Source: Borreliella garinii (GTDB lineage Bacteria; Spirochaetota; Spirochaetia; JABEVK01). Taken from it: a stretch of DNA of 38,643 bases. Shown here piece by piece: positions 1 through 6,698 of this stretch (position 1 is its first letter; each line of letters opens with the position of its first letter). The notes beneath the pieces were generated by a model that ran no database searches, was not told where the DNA came from, and was given only the letters and a program-made list of their open reading frames with translations. The translations under genes and the position numbers were made by a program. Location of the stretch: NCBI GenBank assembly GCA_020720765.1, contig DYOB01000014.1:1-38643 (forward strand), in the 5' to 3' direction.

Positions 1-475
1 ACCAGGGAATTTCGTTGCAAATTTCCTCCAGAAATTCCTTATCGGTTTCGGAGAACTCGTTCAGGACATCGGCATCGACATCGAGAACTCCTACCACACT
101 GCCTGCGCGTGTTATGGGGACGACGATTTCTGACTTGGAAGCCGAGGAGCAGGCTATGTGCCCCGGAAACTCTTCAACATTTGGAACAATAACGGTAACA
201 GCGTCCCGCCAGGCTACACCGCAGACGCCCCGGCCGTAGGCTATCCTGGTGCAAGCAATCGGGCCTTGAAAGGGTCCTAGAACCAATTCCTCACCCTTAA
301 CAAGGTAAAAACCCACCCAAAAAAAACCCAGGGTCTGTTTAATTGCGGCGGTAATATTCGCCAAATTCGCCACAAGGTCGTTCTCCCCTTGGGTCAATGC
401 CCGAATTTGGGGTACCAATTCTTCATAAATCTGCTTTTTTGATCCATTTTCCGTCACAATCAAGGTTTCGGCCAT
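1..475 (-). CDS. msrC: Free methionine-(R)-sulfoxide reductase (fRMsr), GAF-fold; 3' end cut by window edge
   Basis: This enzyme reduces free L-methionine-R-sulfoxide to methionine in the cytoplasm. The frame is open from an ATG at 475 to the window edge (158 codons seen), so the last residues are missing; it is absent from the ORF track because its stop lies outside. Family landmarks are all visible: FFWVGFYL near residue 51, LVLGPFQGPIACTRI near 65, GRGVCG at 81-86 and FPGHIACSSASKSEIV near 103. The three cysteines used for catalysis and resolution in the family are present (Cys75, Cys85, Cys109). AAGGGG lies 7 nt before the ATG. It is divergent from a sulfur-related operon, which fits a methionine-salvage role. 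Confidence 0.93.
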   Translation of the reverse strand, partial: MAETLIVTENGSKKQIYEELVPQIRALTQGENDLVANLANITAAIKQTLGFFWVGFYLVKGEELVLGPFQGPIACTRIAYGRGVCGVAWRDAVTVIVPNVEEFPGHIACSSASKSEIVVPITRAGSVVGVLDVDADVLNEFSETDKEFLEEICNEIPW

Positions 476-508
476 GATTTTTCCCCTTTATAAAAAATTC
501 TTACAGAA

Positions 509-537
509 ATACTAATAATGTCTATTGACATAGTCAA
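509..537 (-). promoter_or_regulatory. Predicted sigma70 promoter for msrC
   Basis: On the minus strand TTGACT (537-532) is followed by a 17-nt spacer and TAGTAT (514-509), leading into the msrC start at 475. Its -35 element overlaps the candidate -35 of the divergent promoter. This is a motif-based call only. Confidence 0.45.
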
Positions 538-553
538 GTATTATATGTAGGGT
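525..553 (+). promoter_or_regulatory. Possible promoter of the ABC-acs-metY operon, overlapping a TTGAC-ATA-GTCAA dyad
   Basis: TTGACA (525-530) is a perfect -35 hexamer. The hexamer 17 nt downstream (TAGGGT, 548-553) is a weak -10. The -35 is half of a perfect inverted repeat TTGACATAGTCAA (525-537), whose other half is the -35 of the opposite promoter. Polymerases bound at the two promoters would clash, and the dyad could also be an operator. I see no SAM riboswitch or T-box in this 118-bp gap. Confidence 0.35.
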
Positions 554-593
554 TGATGAACATGGATTTTATCAAAAAAGGAGGATATCTACC

Positions 594-1580
594 ATGATTC
601 AAAACCGATTCTTATTCACAGGCGTCTTATTAATGAGCTTCCTGATTCTGCTTTCCTGCGGCCAGGCTGGAACTTCGACTGAAAAACCCGCTGTTATCAG
701 ACTTGATTACGCAACGTACAACCCCGCTAGTCTAGTTTTGAAAGTTAAGGGATGGGCGGAGGAAGCCTTTGCGGAAGAGGGCATCACCGTCGAATGGACC
801 TTCAGCCAGGGCTCTAACCGTGCGCTGACTTTTCTACAAGGGGATAATATAGACTTCGGGTCTTCGGCTGGTGCTGCCGCCCTTATCAGCGCTTCCAACG
901 GAAATCCCGTAGAAATCGTCTATCTCTATTCCAAACCCGAGTGGACAGCCTTGGTTGCCCCTTCTGGTTCAGCGATAACCCAGATTGCCGACCTCAAAGG
1001 GAAAAAAGTTGCCGCCACTCTTGGAACAGACCCCTATATCTTCCTGCTTCGGTCGCTTTCATCTGTTGGCTTAAGCGAAAAGGATATAGAACTCGTACCC
1101 CTCCAGCACGGTGACGGAGCTACCGCTCTGTTAAGCGGTCAGGTGGACGCCTGGGCGGGGTTGGATCCGCACATGGCCAGGGTCGAGCTTGAGTCCGGTG
1201 CCAACCTGTTTTACCGGAACATTGACTTCAACACGTACGGAGTACTCAATGTCCGAAGTGAATTTGCGGAAACCTACCCTGCTTACGTTGAAAAAGTCAT
1301 TCGACTTTATGAAAGGGCCAGGGCGTATTTAAAGGAGAACCTTGCTGAGGGTGTGACTATTCTTGCCCTGGAAGCTCAAATCAACCCCGCTGTCGCCGAA
1401 CTCCAACTCACCCAAAGGACGGATCTTTCAAACCCTTTGCCCGACCAAAACCTTAGTGATGCTCTTAATTCTGCGGGTTCGGTTTTACAGATCGGAGGAC
1501 ATATCAAACCCGATGTTGATGTGGCAGCCACCGTCAGAGCCTTAGTTCAGCCGCAGTGGGCCCAACAGGCTCTCAAGTAA
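594..1580 (+). CDS. ABC transporter substrate-binding lipoprotein, SsuA/NMT1-like
   Basis: A 328-aa periplasmic-binding protein of the nitrate/sulfonate/taurine (SsuA, NMT1/THI5) class. The N-terminus is a lipoprotein signal: a hydrophobic stretch ends in LLSC with the lipidation Cys at residue 22. Type 2 binding-protein features follow: a QGSNRALTFLQGDNIDFG segment near residue 80, DLKGKKVAATLGT near 135 and a GQVDAWAGLDPHMA segment near 182. Length is normal. AAGGAGG precedes the ATG. The permease starts 20 nt downstream and the ATPase follows, giving a complete importer. Co-transcription with metY favours a sulfur-containing substrate (for example a sulfonate), but the ligand cannot be read from sequence. 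Confidence 0.9.
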   Translation: MIQNRFLFTGVLLMSFLILLSCGQAGTSTEKPAVIRLDYATYNPASLVLKVKGWAEEAFAEEGITVEWTFSQGSNRALTFLQGDNIDFGSSAGAAALISASNGNPVEIVYLYSKPEWTALVAPSGSAITQIADLKGKKVAATLGTDPYIFLLRSLSSVGLSEKDIELVPLQHGDGATALLSGQVDAWAGLDPHMARVELESGANLFYRNIDFNTYGVLNVRSEFAETYPAYVEKVIRLYERARAYLKENLAEGVTILALEAQINPAVAELQLTQRTDLSNPLPDQNLSDALNSAGSVLQIGGHIKPDVDVAATVRALVQPQWAQQALK

Positions 1581-1600
1581 TTTAAATCGGGGAGGGAAAC

Positions 1601-2377
1601 ATGAAACGACTTACAAAACTTCTTTGGGGACTTATCGTCCCCGCTCTCCTCGTTCTTGTTTGGAGCGTGGCATCCTTAACGGGACTTGCCCCGGCCCATA
1701 CCCTACCCTCACCATGGTCAGTCCTTGTTTATATTGCTGAGTCTGCGGTCAAAGGAACCCTCTGGGGGCATCTCTTTTCAACACTTCTCAGGGTGCTTGG
1801 CGGGTTTTCCCTTGGTTTGGGGGCTGGGCTTTTTTTCGGGATACTTACAGGTCTTTCAGAGAAAGCCAGGCTGACCCTCGACCCGCTCCTTCAGGGTTTC
1901 CGCTCCATACCTTCTTTAGCCTGGGTTCCCCTCTTTCTTATTTGGCTGGGTATAGGTGAAGAAAGCAAGGTGGCACTCATAGCCTTAGGCGTATTTTTTC
2001 CAGTTTATTTAAATATCACAGCGGGTCTGGCCGGGGTGGACAGAAAGCTCATCGACCTCGGCAGGATACTCGGACTGAGTCACTTGCAACTTATCAGTAA
2101 AATTCATCTGCCGGCCGTCAGCCCGGATTTCTGGACAGGACTCAGAGGGGGCTTGGGATTGGGGTGGATGTTCGTCGTTGCGGCGGAAATCCTCGGTGCC
2201 AGCAAAGGGTTGGGATTTCTCCTTGAATACGGGAGAAATGTCACACGTCCAGAAATCATCCTGGCCAGTATCCTTCTCTTTGCCGTCGTTGGAAAAGCGA
2301 CCGATGGAATTCTAGCTTTTGCTGAAAGGAAGGCCCTGAAATGGCGAGACACTGTCGGGGAGGCCGGGAATGCTTGA
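1601..2377 (+). CDS. ABC transporter permease, SsuC/TauC-like
   Basis: A 258-aa inner-membrane permease of the nitrate/sulfonate importer family (BPD_transp_1 fold). It has an N-terminal helix (residues 8-28) and about five more hydrophobic helices. The cytoplasmic EAA-type coupling loop is at about residues 150-170 (RILGLSHLQLISKIHLPA), where the ATPase docks. GGGAGGG lies upstream of the ATG. Its 3' end overlaps the ATPase start by 8 nt, implying translational coupling. Substrate is unknown beyond the family assignment; a sulfonate or another organosulfur compound is inferred from metY downstream. Confidence 0.9.
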   Translation: MKRLTKLLWGLIVPALLVLVWSVASLTGLAPAHTLPSPWSVLVYIAESAVKGTLWGHLFSTLLRVLGGFSLGLGAGLFFGILTGLSEKARLTLDPLLQGFRSIPSLAWVPLFLIWLGIGEESKVALIALGVFFPVYLNITAGLAGVDRKLIDLGRILGLSHLQLISKIHLPAVSPDFWTGLRGGLGLGWMFVVAAEILGASKGLGFLLEYGRNVTRPEIILASILLFAVVGKATDGILAFAERKALKWRDTVGEAGNA

Positions 2378-3131
2378 AGTCACCAATCTCGAAAAAAAGT
2401 TCCGTTCGGGAAAGTCAGCCTTTAAAGAGATGAACTTTAATATCGAACCGGCGTCCATTGTAGGAATCCTCGGGACTTCGGGTTGCGGGAAATCGAGTCT
2501 CCTCAGGGTTCTTTCAGGTTTGGATTCAGCCTCATCGGGGGAAGTCCTCCTTGAAGGTTCTCCGCTTAGAGGGCTCGATCCCAGGGTCAACCTTGTCTTC
2601 CAGGAACCGCGTCTTCTGCCTTGGCTCAATGTCAGGGAAAATGTCCTCTTCGGTATAACAAAAGACACTTCCCCCGAGGATGCCCGAACCCAGGTTACAA
2701 GGGCCCTCAAACAGGTGGGCATGGATGGCTATCAAGCCTTATACCCAAAACAATGCTCAGGTGGTATGGCGCAACGCACCGCCCTCGCAAGAGCTCTTGT
2801 ACGAACACCGGAGGTTCTTTTACTCGACGAACCCTTTTCCGCCCTCGACGCCTTTATCCGTATGCAGCTCCAGGATATACTCTTGGAAATACACGCTCAA
2901 TCCAAGGCCACGATGATTCTCGTAACCCACGATATCGATGAAGCACTCTACCTCTGCGACAGAATCATGGTCTTCAGGGGGCAGCCAGGACGCCTAGTGA
3001 GGGACATGAAGGTAGAACTCCCCCGTCCAAGACATCGGGGTGATCCATGGCTTGGCCAGGCTAAGGAAGAGATTCTCGAACTTTTAGACTTGGCTAAACA
3101 TCACGAAGAAGATTTGACCTATTATATTTGA
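2370..3131 (+). CDS. ABC transporter ATP-binding protein, SsuB/TauB-like
   Basis: A 253-aa ATPase that powers the importer encoded just upstream. Complete motif set: Walker A GTSGCGKSS near residue 35, Q-loop VFQEPRLLPW near 79, signature CSGGMAQR near 130, Walker B VLLLDEPFSALD near 150 and H-loop VTHDIDEA near 188. The first 8 nt overlap the permease gene. Length matches SsuB/TauB-type ATPases, which lack a regulatory C-terminal domain. Nothing suggests loss of function. Confidence 0.93.
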   Translation: MLEVTNLEKKFRSGKSAFKEMNFNIEPASIVGILGTSGCGKSSLLRVLSGLDSASSGEVLLEGSPLRGLDPRVNLVFQEPRLLPWLNVRENVLFGITKDTSPEDARTQVTRALKQVGMDGYQALYPKQCSGGMAQRTALARALVRTPEVLLLDEPFSALDAFIRMQLQDILLEIHAQSKATMILVTHDIDEALYLCDRIMVFRGQPGRLVRDMKVELPRPRHRGDPWLGQAKEEILELLDLAKHHEEDLTYYI

Positions 3132-3144
3132 CGGGAGGTTTTTT

Positions 3145-4899
3145 ATGACGACAGATGTACTCGCCCCCACGCTTGTTACACCGACCCATCTTGAAAATGA
3201 CAAAAATTGGAGTGGGGACTTTACCTGGGAAAAAGCTTGGAGTTTTTTCAACTTTAAACATGGTGGCAAGGTCAATCTTGCCTACGAAGCCGTCGACCGT
3301 CATGTAGAAATGGGCTGGGGCGATAAAATTGCTTTGAGATATATCGATCAGGCCAAGGACTTCGCCTGGACCTATAAAGAATTAAAAATACGCTCGGATT
3401 ATTTCGCGAAGATGCTCAAGGATAAGGGCTTGGAAAAGGGGGACAGAGTTTTTATTTTTCTACCCAAGGTCCCTGAACTCTACGCAGCCATCCTCGGAGC
3501 CATAAAGGCAGGGGCGGTCGCCGGACCTCTCTTTGAAGCATTTTATGAGGACGCCCTTCGGGATAGGCTTGGCGACTGCGGGGCAAAGTTCCTCATCACC
3601 AATTCAGAACTTGCCTCCCGCGTTCCCAAAGCCGATCTACCGCTTTTAAAAAACCTGATAGTACTAGAAGAATTATTTCCCGATATTTCCAAGACCCCCG
3701 TAAGTAATAAAAGCCAGACCGTCTGGTTGGATCTGGAAGACGGTCTTATCATCCACTATACTTCTGGGTCAACTGGTAAACCCAAGGGTATTCTCCACGC
3801 CCACCGCGCCATGATCCAACACGCTCTGACGGGCCGCTGGGTTCTCGACCTGAAGGACAAAGATGTCTACTGGTGCACTGCGCACCCGGGTTGGGTTACC
3901 GGGTCGTCGTATGGAATATTTGCACCTTTGTTGAATAGGGCGACAATCTTAGTCAATGGAGGAAGGTTTGACGCGGACACTTGGTATTCTTTGATAGCCA
4001 AGGCCGGGGTAACAGTTTGGTATTCTGCTCCAACTGCTTTCCGTATGCTTTTGGCAGCTGGAGATGAAGCTCATGAAAGACACTACCTTTCCTCGCTTAG
4101 GCATATTTTATCGGTCGGGGAACCTCTTAACCCTGAACTGGTCCATTGGGGGAAAAGAGCCTTCGGCGTACGGGTTCACGATACATGGTGGATGACGGAA
4201 ACAGGCGCACAGCTGATAGTCAATCTTCCGAATGCTCCTATCCGGCCGGGTTCGATGGGCTGGCCCCTGCCCGGCATCGATGCGATGATCCTGGACTCTG
4301 ATCTTAACGAAGTCCCACCGGGGCAAGTTGGTCAGCTTTCTATTAAAACTCCTTGGCCTTCATTAATGAAAACTGTATGGAACAACAAGGAAAAATTTTC
4401 TTCCTATTTCGTTGAAGTTCAAGGAAAAGGGACTTATTATCTTTCAGGGGATTCAGCAAAAATGGATTGGGACGGTTCTATTTTTTTCCAGGGCCGTGAT
4501 GATGATTTGATAGTTTCCGGCGGAGAAAAGATCAGCCCTTTCGAAGTTGAATCGACTCTTATAGAGCATCCTTCTGTCAGCGAGGCGGGTGTGATCGCTC
4601 AACCGGATGAATTGAGGGGAAACCTGGTAAAGGCTTATGTTGTTTTACGCGATGCAGTCTCCCCGAGCGAAAACCTTGCCGACGACATCAGGGATTTTGT
4701 GAAGACAAAACTTTCTGCACACGCCTACCCGCGTGAAGTAGAGATTGTTGCCTCTTTACCTAAAACACGGGTGAGCGGAAAAATTATGAGAAGGGTTCTC
4801 AAAGCCTGGGACAATGGAACAGATGTAGGAGATACCACGACACTTGATTCTCCCATTCGTCATACCTTGGCAAAAAGTCAAATAAGGAGGGATAAATGA
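3145..4899 (+). CDS. acsA: Acetyl-CoA synthetase (AMP-forming), AcsA type
   Basis: A 584-aa adenylate-forming ligase: acetate + ATP + CoA to acetyl-CoA + AMP + PPi. It closely resembles Bacillus-type AcsA as I recall it, for example GAIKAGAVAGPLFEAF, YWCTAHPGWVTG and SVGEPLNPE. The P-loop-like YTSGSTGKPKG is near residue 204; HDTWWMTETG carries the tryptophan that limits the acyl pocket to short chains; the catalytic Lys is in SGKIMRR (Lys546). Odd point: the A10 motif reads KTRVSGKI, one residue longer than the KTRSGKI expected. GGGAGG precedes the ATG and the gene overlaps metY by 4 nt (ATGA). A specialised short-chain acyl-CoA ligase is possible, but acetate is the best guess. Confidence 0.88.
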   Translation: MTTDVLAPTLVTPTHLENDKNWSGDFTWEKAWSFFNFKHGGKVNLAYEAVDRHVEMGWGDKIALRYIDQAKDFAWTYKELKIRSDYFAKMLKDKGLEKGDRVFIFLPKVPELYAAILGAIKAGAVAGPLFEAFYEDALRDRLGDCGAKFLITNSELASRVPKADLPLLKNLIVLEELFPDISKTPVSNKSQTVWLDLEDGLIIHYTSGSTGKPKGILHAHRAMIQHALTGRWVLDLKDKDVYWCTAHPGWVTGSSYGIFAPLLNRATILVNGGRFDADTWYSLIAKAGVTVWYSAPTAFRMLLAAGDEAHERHYLSSLRHILSVGEPLNPELVHWGKRAFGVRVHDTWWMTETGAQLIVNLPNAPIRPGSMGWPLPGIDAMILDSDLNEVPPGQVGQLSIKTPWPSLMKTVWNNKEKFSSYFVEVQGKGTYYLSGDSAKMDWDGSIFFQGRDDDLIVSGGEKISPFEVESTLIEHPSVSEAGVIAQPDELRGNLVKAYVVLRDAVSPSENLADDIRDFVKTKLSAHAYPREVEIVASLPKTRVSGKIMRRVLKAWDNGTDVGDTTTLDSPIRHTLAKSQIRRDK

Positions 4900-6194
4900 G
4901 TAACACGAAGGATTTTGGTTTTGAGACTAAGATGATCCACGCCGGGCACGTCCCGGACAGCCAGAATGGTGCTAGGGCGGTCCCAATTTTTCAGACGAGC
5001 TCATTCGTGTTTTTTAACGCGGATCACGCGGCCCAATTATTTGACCTGAAACAATACGGACATATTTACAGCCGTATTTCAAACCCGACGGTCGCCGTGC
5101 TCGAGGAACGTATAGCAGCTCTGGAAGGTGCGACAGGAGCCCTCGCTACAGCCAGCGGCATGGCGGCCCAACTCTGTATCCTGCTGACTCTTTTAGAACC
5201 CGGCGACGAGATAGTCTCATCGAACCATCTTTATGGCGGTACCACTACCCAGTTCACTTATACCCTCACCCGGATGGGCAACAATGTAACCTTTGTCGAC
5301 CCAGACGACTTTGAAGCCTGGGAGAAGGCTATAACCCCTAAGACCAAGGCGCTGTATGCGGAGACCATAGGAAATCCTCAAGGTTCAATTCTCGATATCA
5401 AAAGACTCGCCCAACTCGCAGATTCAAAAAAAATCCCCCTGATTGTCGACAACACGCTGGCTACCCCCTATCTTTGCCGCCCTATCGAGCACGGTGCGAC
5501 ACTTATCAGTCATTCCGTGACCAAGTTTTTAGGAGGACACGGAAACTCCTTGGGTGGGGTTCTCCTCGATAGCGGGAAGTTTGATTTTTCGAGGTATCCT
5601 TCTATCGCAGAACCTTCACCCCAATACCATAACCTGAGATTTTTCGATACCTTCGGCCACTATGGTTTCCTGATGAAAGCCAGGGCGGCAACCCTTCGTG
5701 ACACCGGGGCAAGCCTTTCCCCAACCAACGCCTTCCTTCTGCTTCAAGGTGTGGAAACCCTCTCTCTCAGGATGGACCGCCACGTCGCAAATGCCCTGGC
5801 CGTGGCCTCCTACCTGGAGACCCACCCAGGTGTAACCTGGGTCAAATACGCCGGACTTAAGAACCATCCCCACCACGATAGAGCAAAAATTTACCTTCCC
5901 AAAGGGCCGGGTGCGGTATTATCTTTTGGTATCAAGGCGCAGGCAGGTAAAACTGAAAGGGAGGCTGGAAAACTGTTTATTGAGTCCCTTCAGATTTTTT
6001 CCCACCTAGCCAATATCGGTGATGTTCGTAGTCTGGTTATACACCCGGCGACGACCACGCACGCTCAGTTATCAGATTCAGAACTCAAGGCCAGCGGAGT
6101 CGGCCCGGAACTTATCCGGCTGTCAGTCGGAATAGAAACACAGGAGGATCTTTTATGGGACTTGGATCAAGCCTTTCGTGCAGTATCCGTTTAA
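4896..6194 (+). CDS. metY: O-acetylhomoserine sulfhydrylase (aminocarboxypropyltransferase)
   Basis: A 432-aa PLP enzyme of the Cys/Met metabolism (cystathionine gamma-synthase) family: O-acetylhomoserine + sulfide (or methanethiol) to homocysteine (or methionine) + acetate. The length and the N-terminus FETKMIHAGHVPD are typical of MetY. The YSRISNPT phosphate-binding segment is near residue 58, ASGMAA near 86, and the Schiff-base lysine is Lys210 in SHSVTKFLGGHGN. The C-terminal ANIGDVRSLVIHPATTTH motif is intact. The start overlaps acsA in ATGA, with AAGGAGG upstream. Acetate released here is the substrate of AcsA encoded just upstream. The product could enter methionine synthesis directly. 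Confidence 0.95.
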   Translation: MSNTKDFGFETKMIHAGHVPDSQNGARAVPIFQTSSFVFFNADHAAQLFDLKQYGHIYSRISNPTVAVLEERIAALEGATGALATASGMAAQLCILLTLLEPGDEIVSSNHLYGGTTTQFTYTLTRMGNNVTFVDPDDFEAWEKAITPKTKALYAETIGNPQGSILDIKRLAQLADSKKIPLIVDNTLATPYLCRPIEHGATLISHSVTKFLGGHGNSLGGVLLDSGKFDFSRYPSIAEPSPQYHNLRFFDTFGHYGFLMKARAATLRDTGASLSPTNAFLLLQGVETLSLRMDRHVANALAVASYLETHPGVTWVKYAGLKNHPHHDRAKIYLPKGPGAVLSFGIKAQAGKTEREAGKLFIESLQIFSHLANIGDVRSLVIHPATTTHAQLSDSELKASGVGPELIRLSVGIETQEDLLWDLDQAFRAVSV

Positions 6195-6694
6195 ACACAG
6201 TATTAACCAATGAGCAGAAAGGACTCTATCAGAATCCTGAAACCATCCAGAGGATATTAAACACAAGCCGCTCTGTTGCCATTTTCGGGTTATCCTCCGA
6301 TTCTCAGAAAGCCAGTTATTTTGTGGCAAGTTACCTTCCGACTTCCGGCTACGAAATCTATCCGGTTAATCCTAAAGGGGGAAATATTTTGGAGCGCAGA
6401 GTCTATACGAGCCTCGCCGAAATTTGACACTCTGTTGTCGTCGTTGACATCTTTAGACCGCGCCATGAAGTACCTGAAATCCTTGAGCAGGCCGTAGCCC
6501 TGGGTATTAAGGTGTTTTGGTAGCAATTAAGGATCAACGACCTCGTTTCAGCACAGAAAGTTAAGGAAGCCGAAATGGACAGCATCGTTAATCTCTGTAT
6601 GAAAATCTAGTGCGGCCGCTATTCAGGCGGACTTCACGAGGTGGGAATGAACACGGAACTCCTGAGCGCAAAAAGGACGCACCGATGGGTATGA
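6195..6694 (+). pseudogene. Broken CoA-binding (YccU-like) gene with three in-frame nonsense codons
   Basis: One reading frame gives a full-length CoA-binding domain protein interrupted only by stops. It begins YQNPETIQRIL with a Rossmann start VAIFGLSSDSQKASYFVA and GYEIYPVNPKGG. It then meets TGA (6425), continues HSVVVVDIFRPRHEVPEI, meets TAG (6521) after IKVFW, continues QLRIND, meets TAG (6608) after MKI, and runs to GGLHEVGMNTELLSAKR before its own TGA at 6692. Homology resumes after each stop without a frame change. The TAG after MKI sits where a Glu (GAG) is usual. The start is unclear: ATG 6155 inside metY is in frame, ATG 6210 is not. Similar genes are often next to metY. No gene product is expected. 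Confidence 0.85.
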
Positions 6695-6698
6695 CCTG

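Noticed and set aside
476-593. SAM riboswitch or T-box before the sulfur operon
   Set aside because: The gap is only 118 bp, contains two overlapping promoters, and lacks the stems, conserved motifs and terminator of these elements.
6425-6610. Stop-codon recoding (selenocysteine at TGA, readthrough of TAG) in the CoA-binding gene
   Set aside because: Three stops of two types in one domain, at sites where the family has ordinary residues and with no SECIS-like hairpin noticed, fit a pseudogene better.
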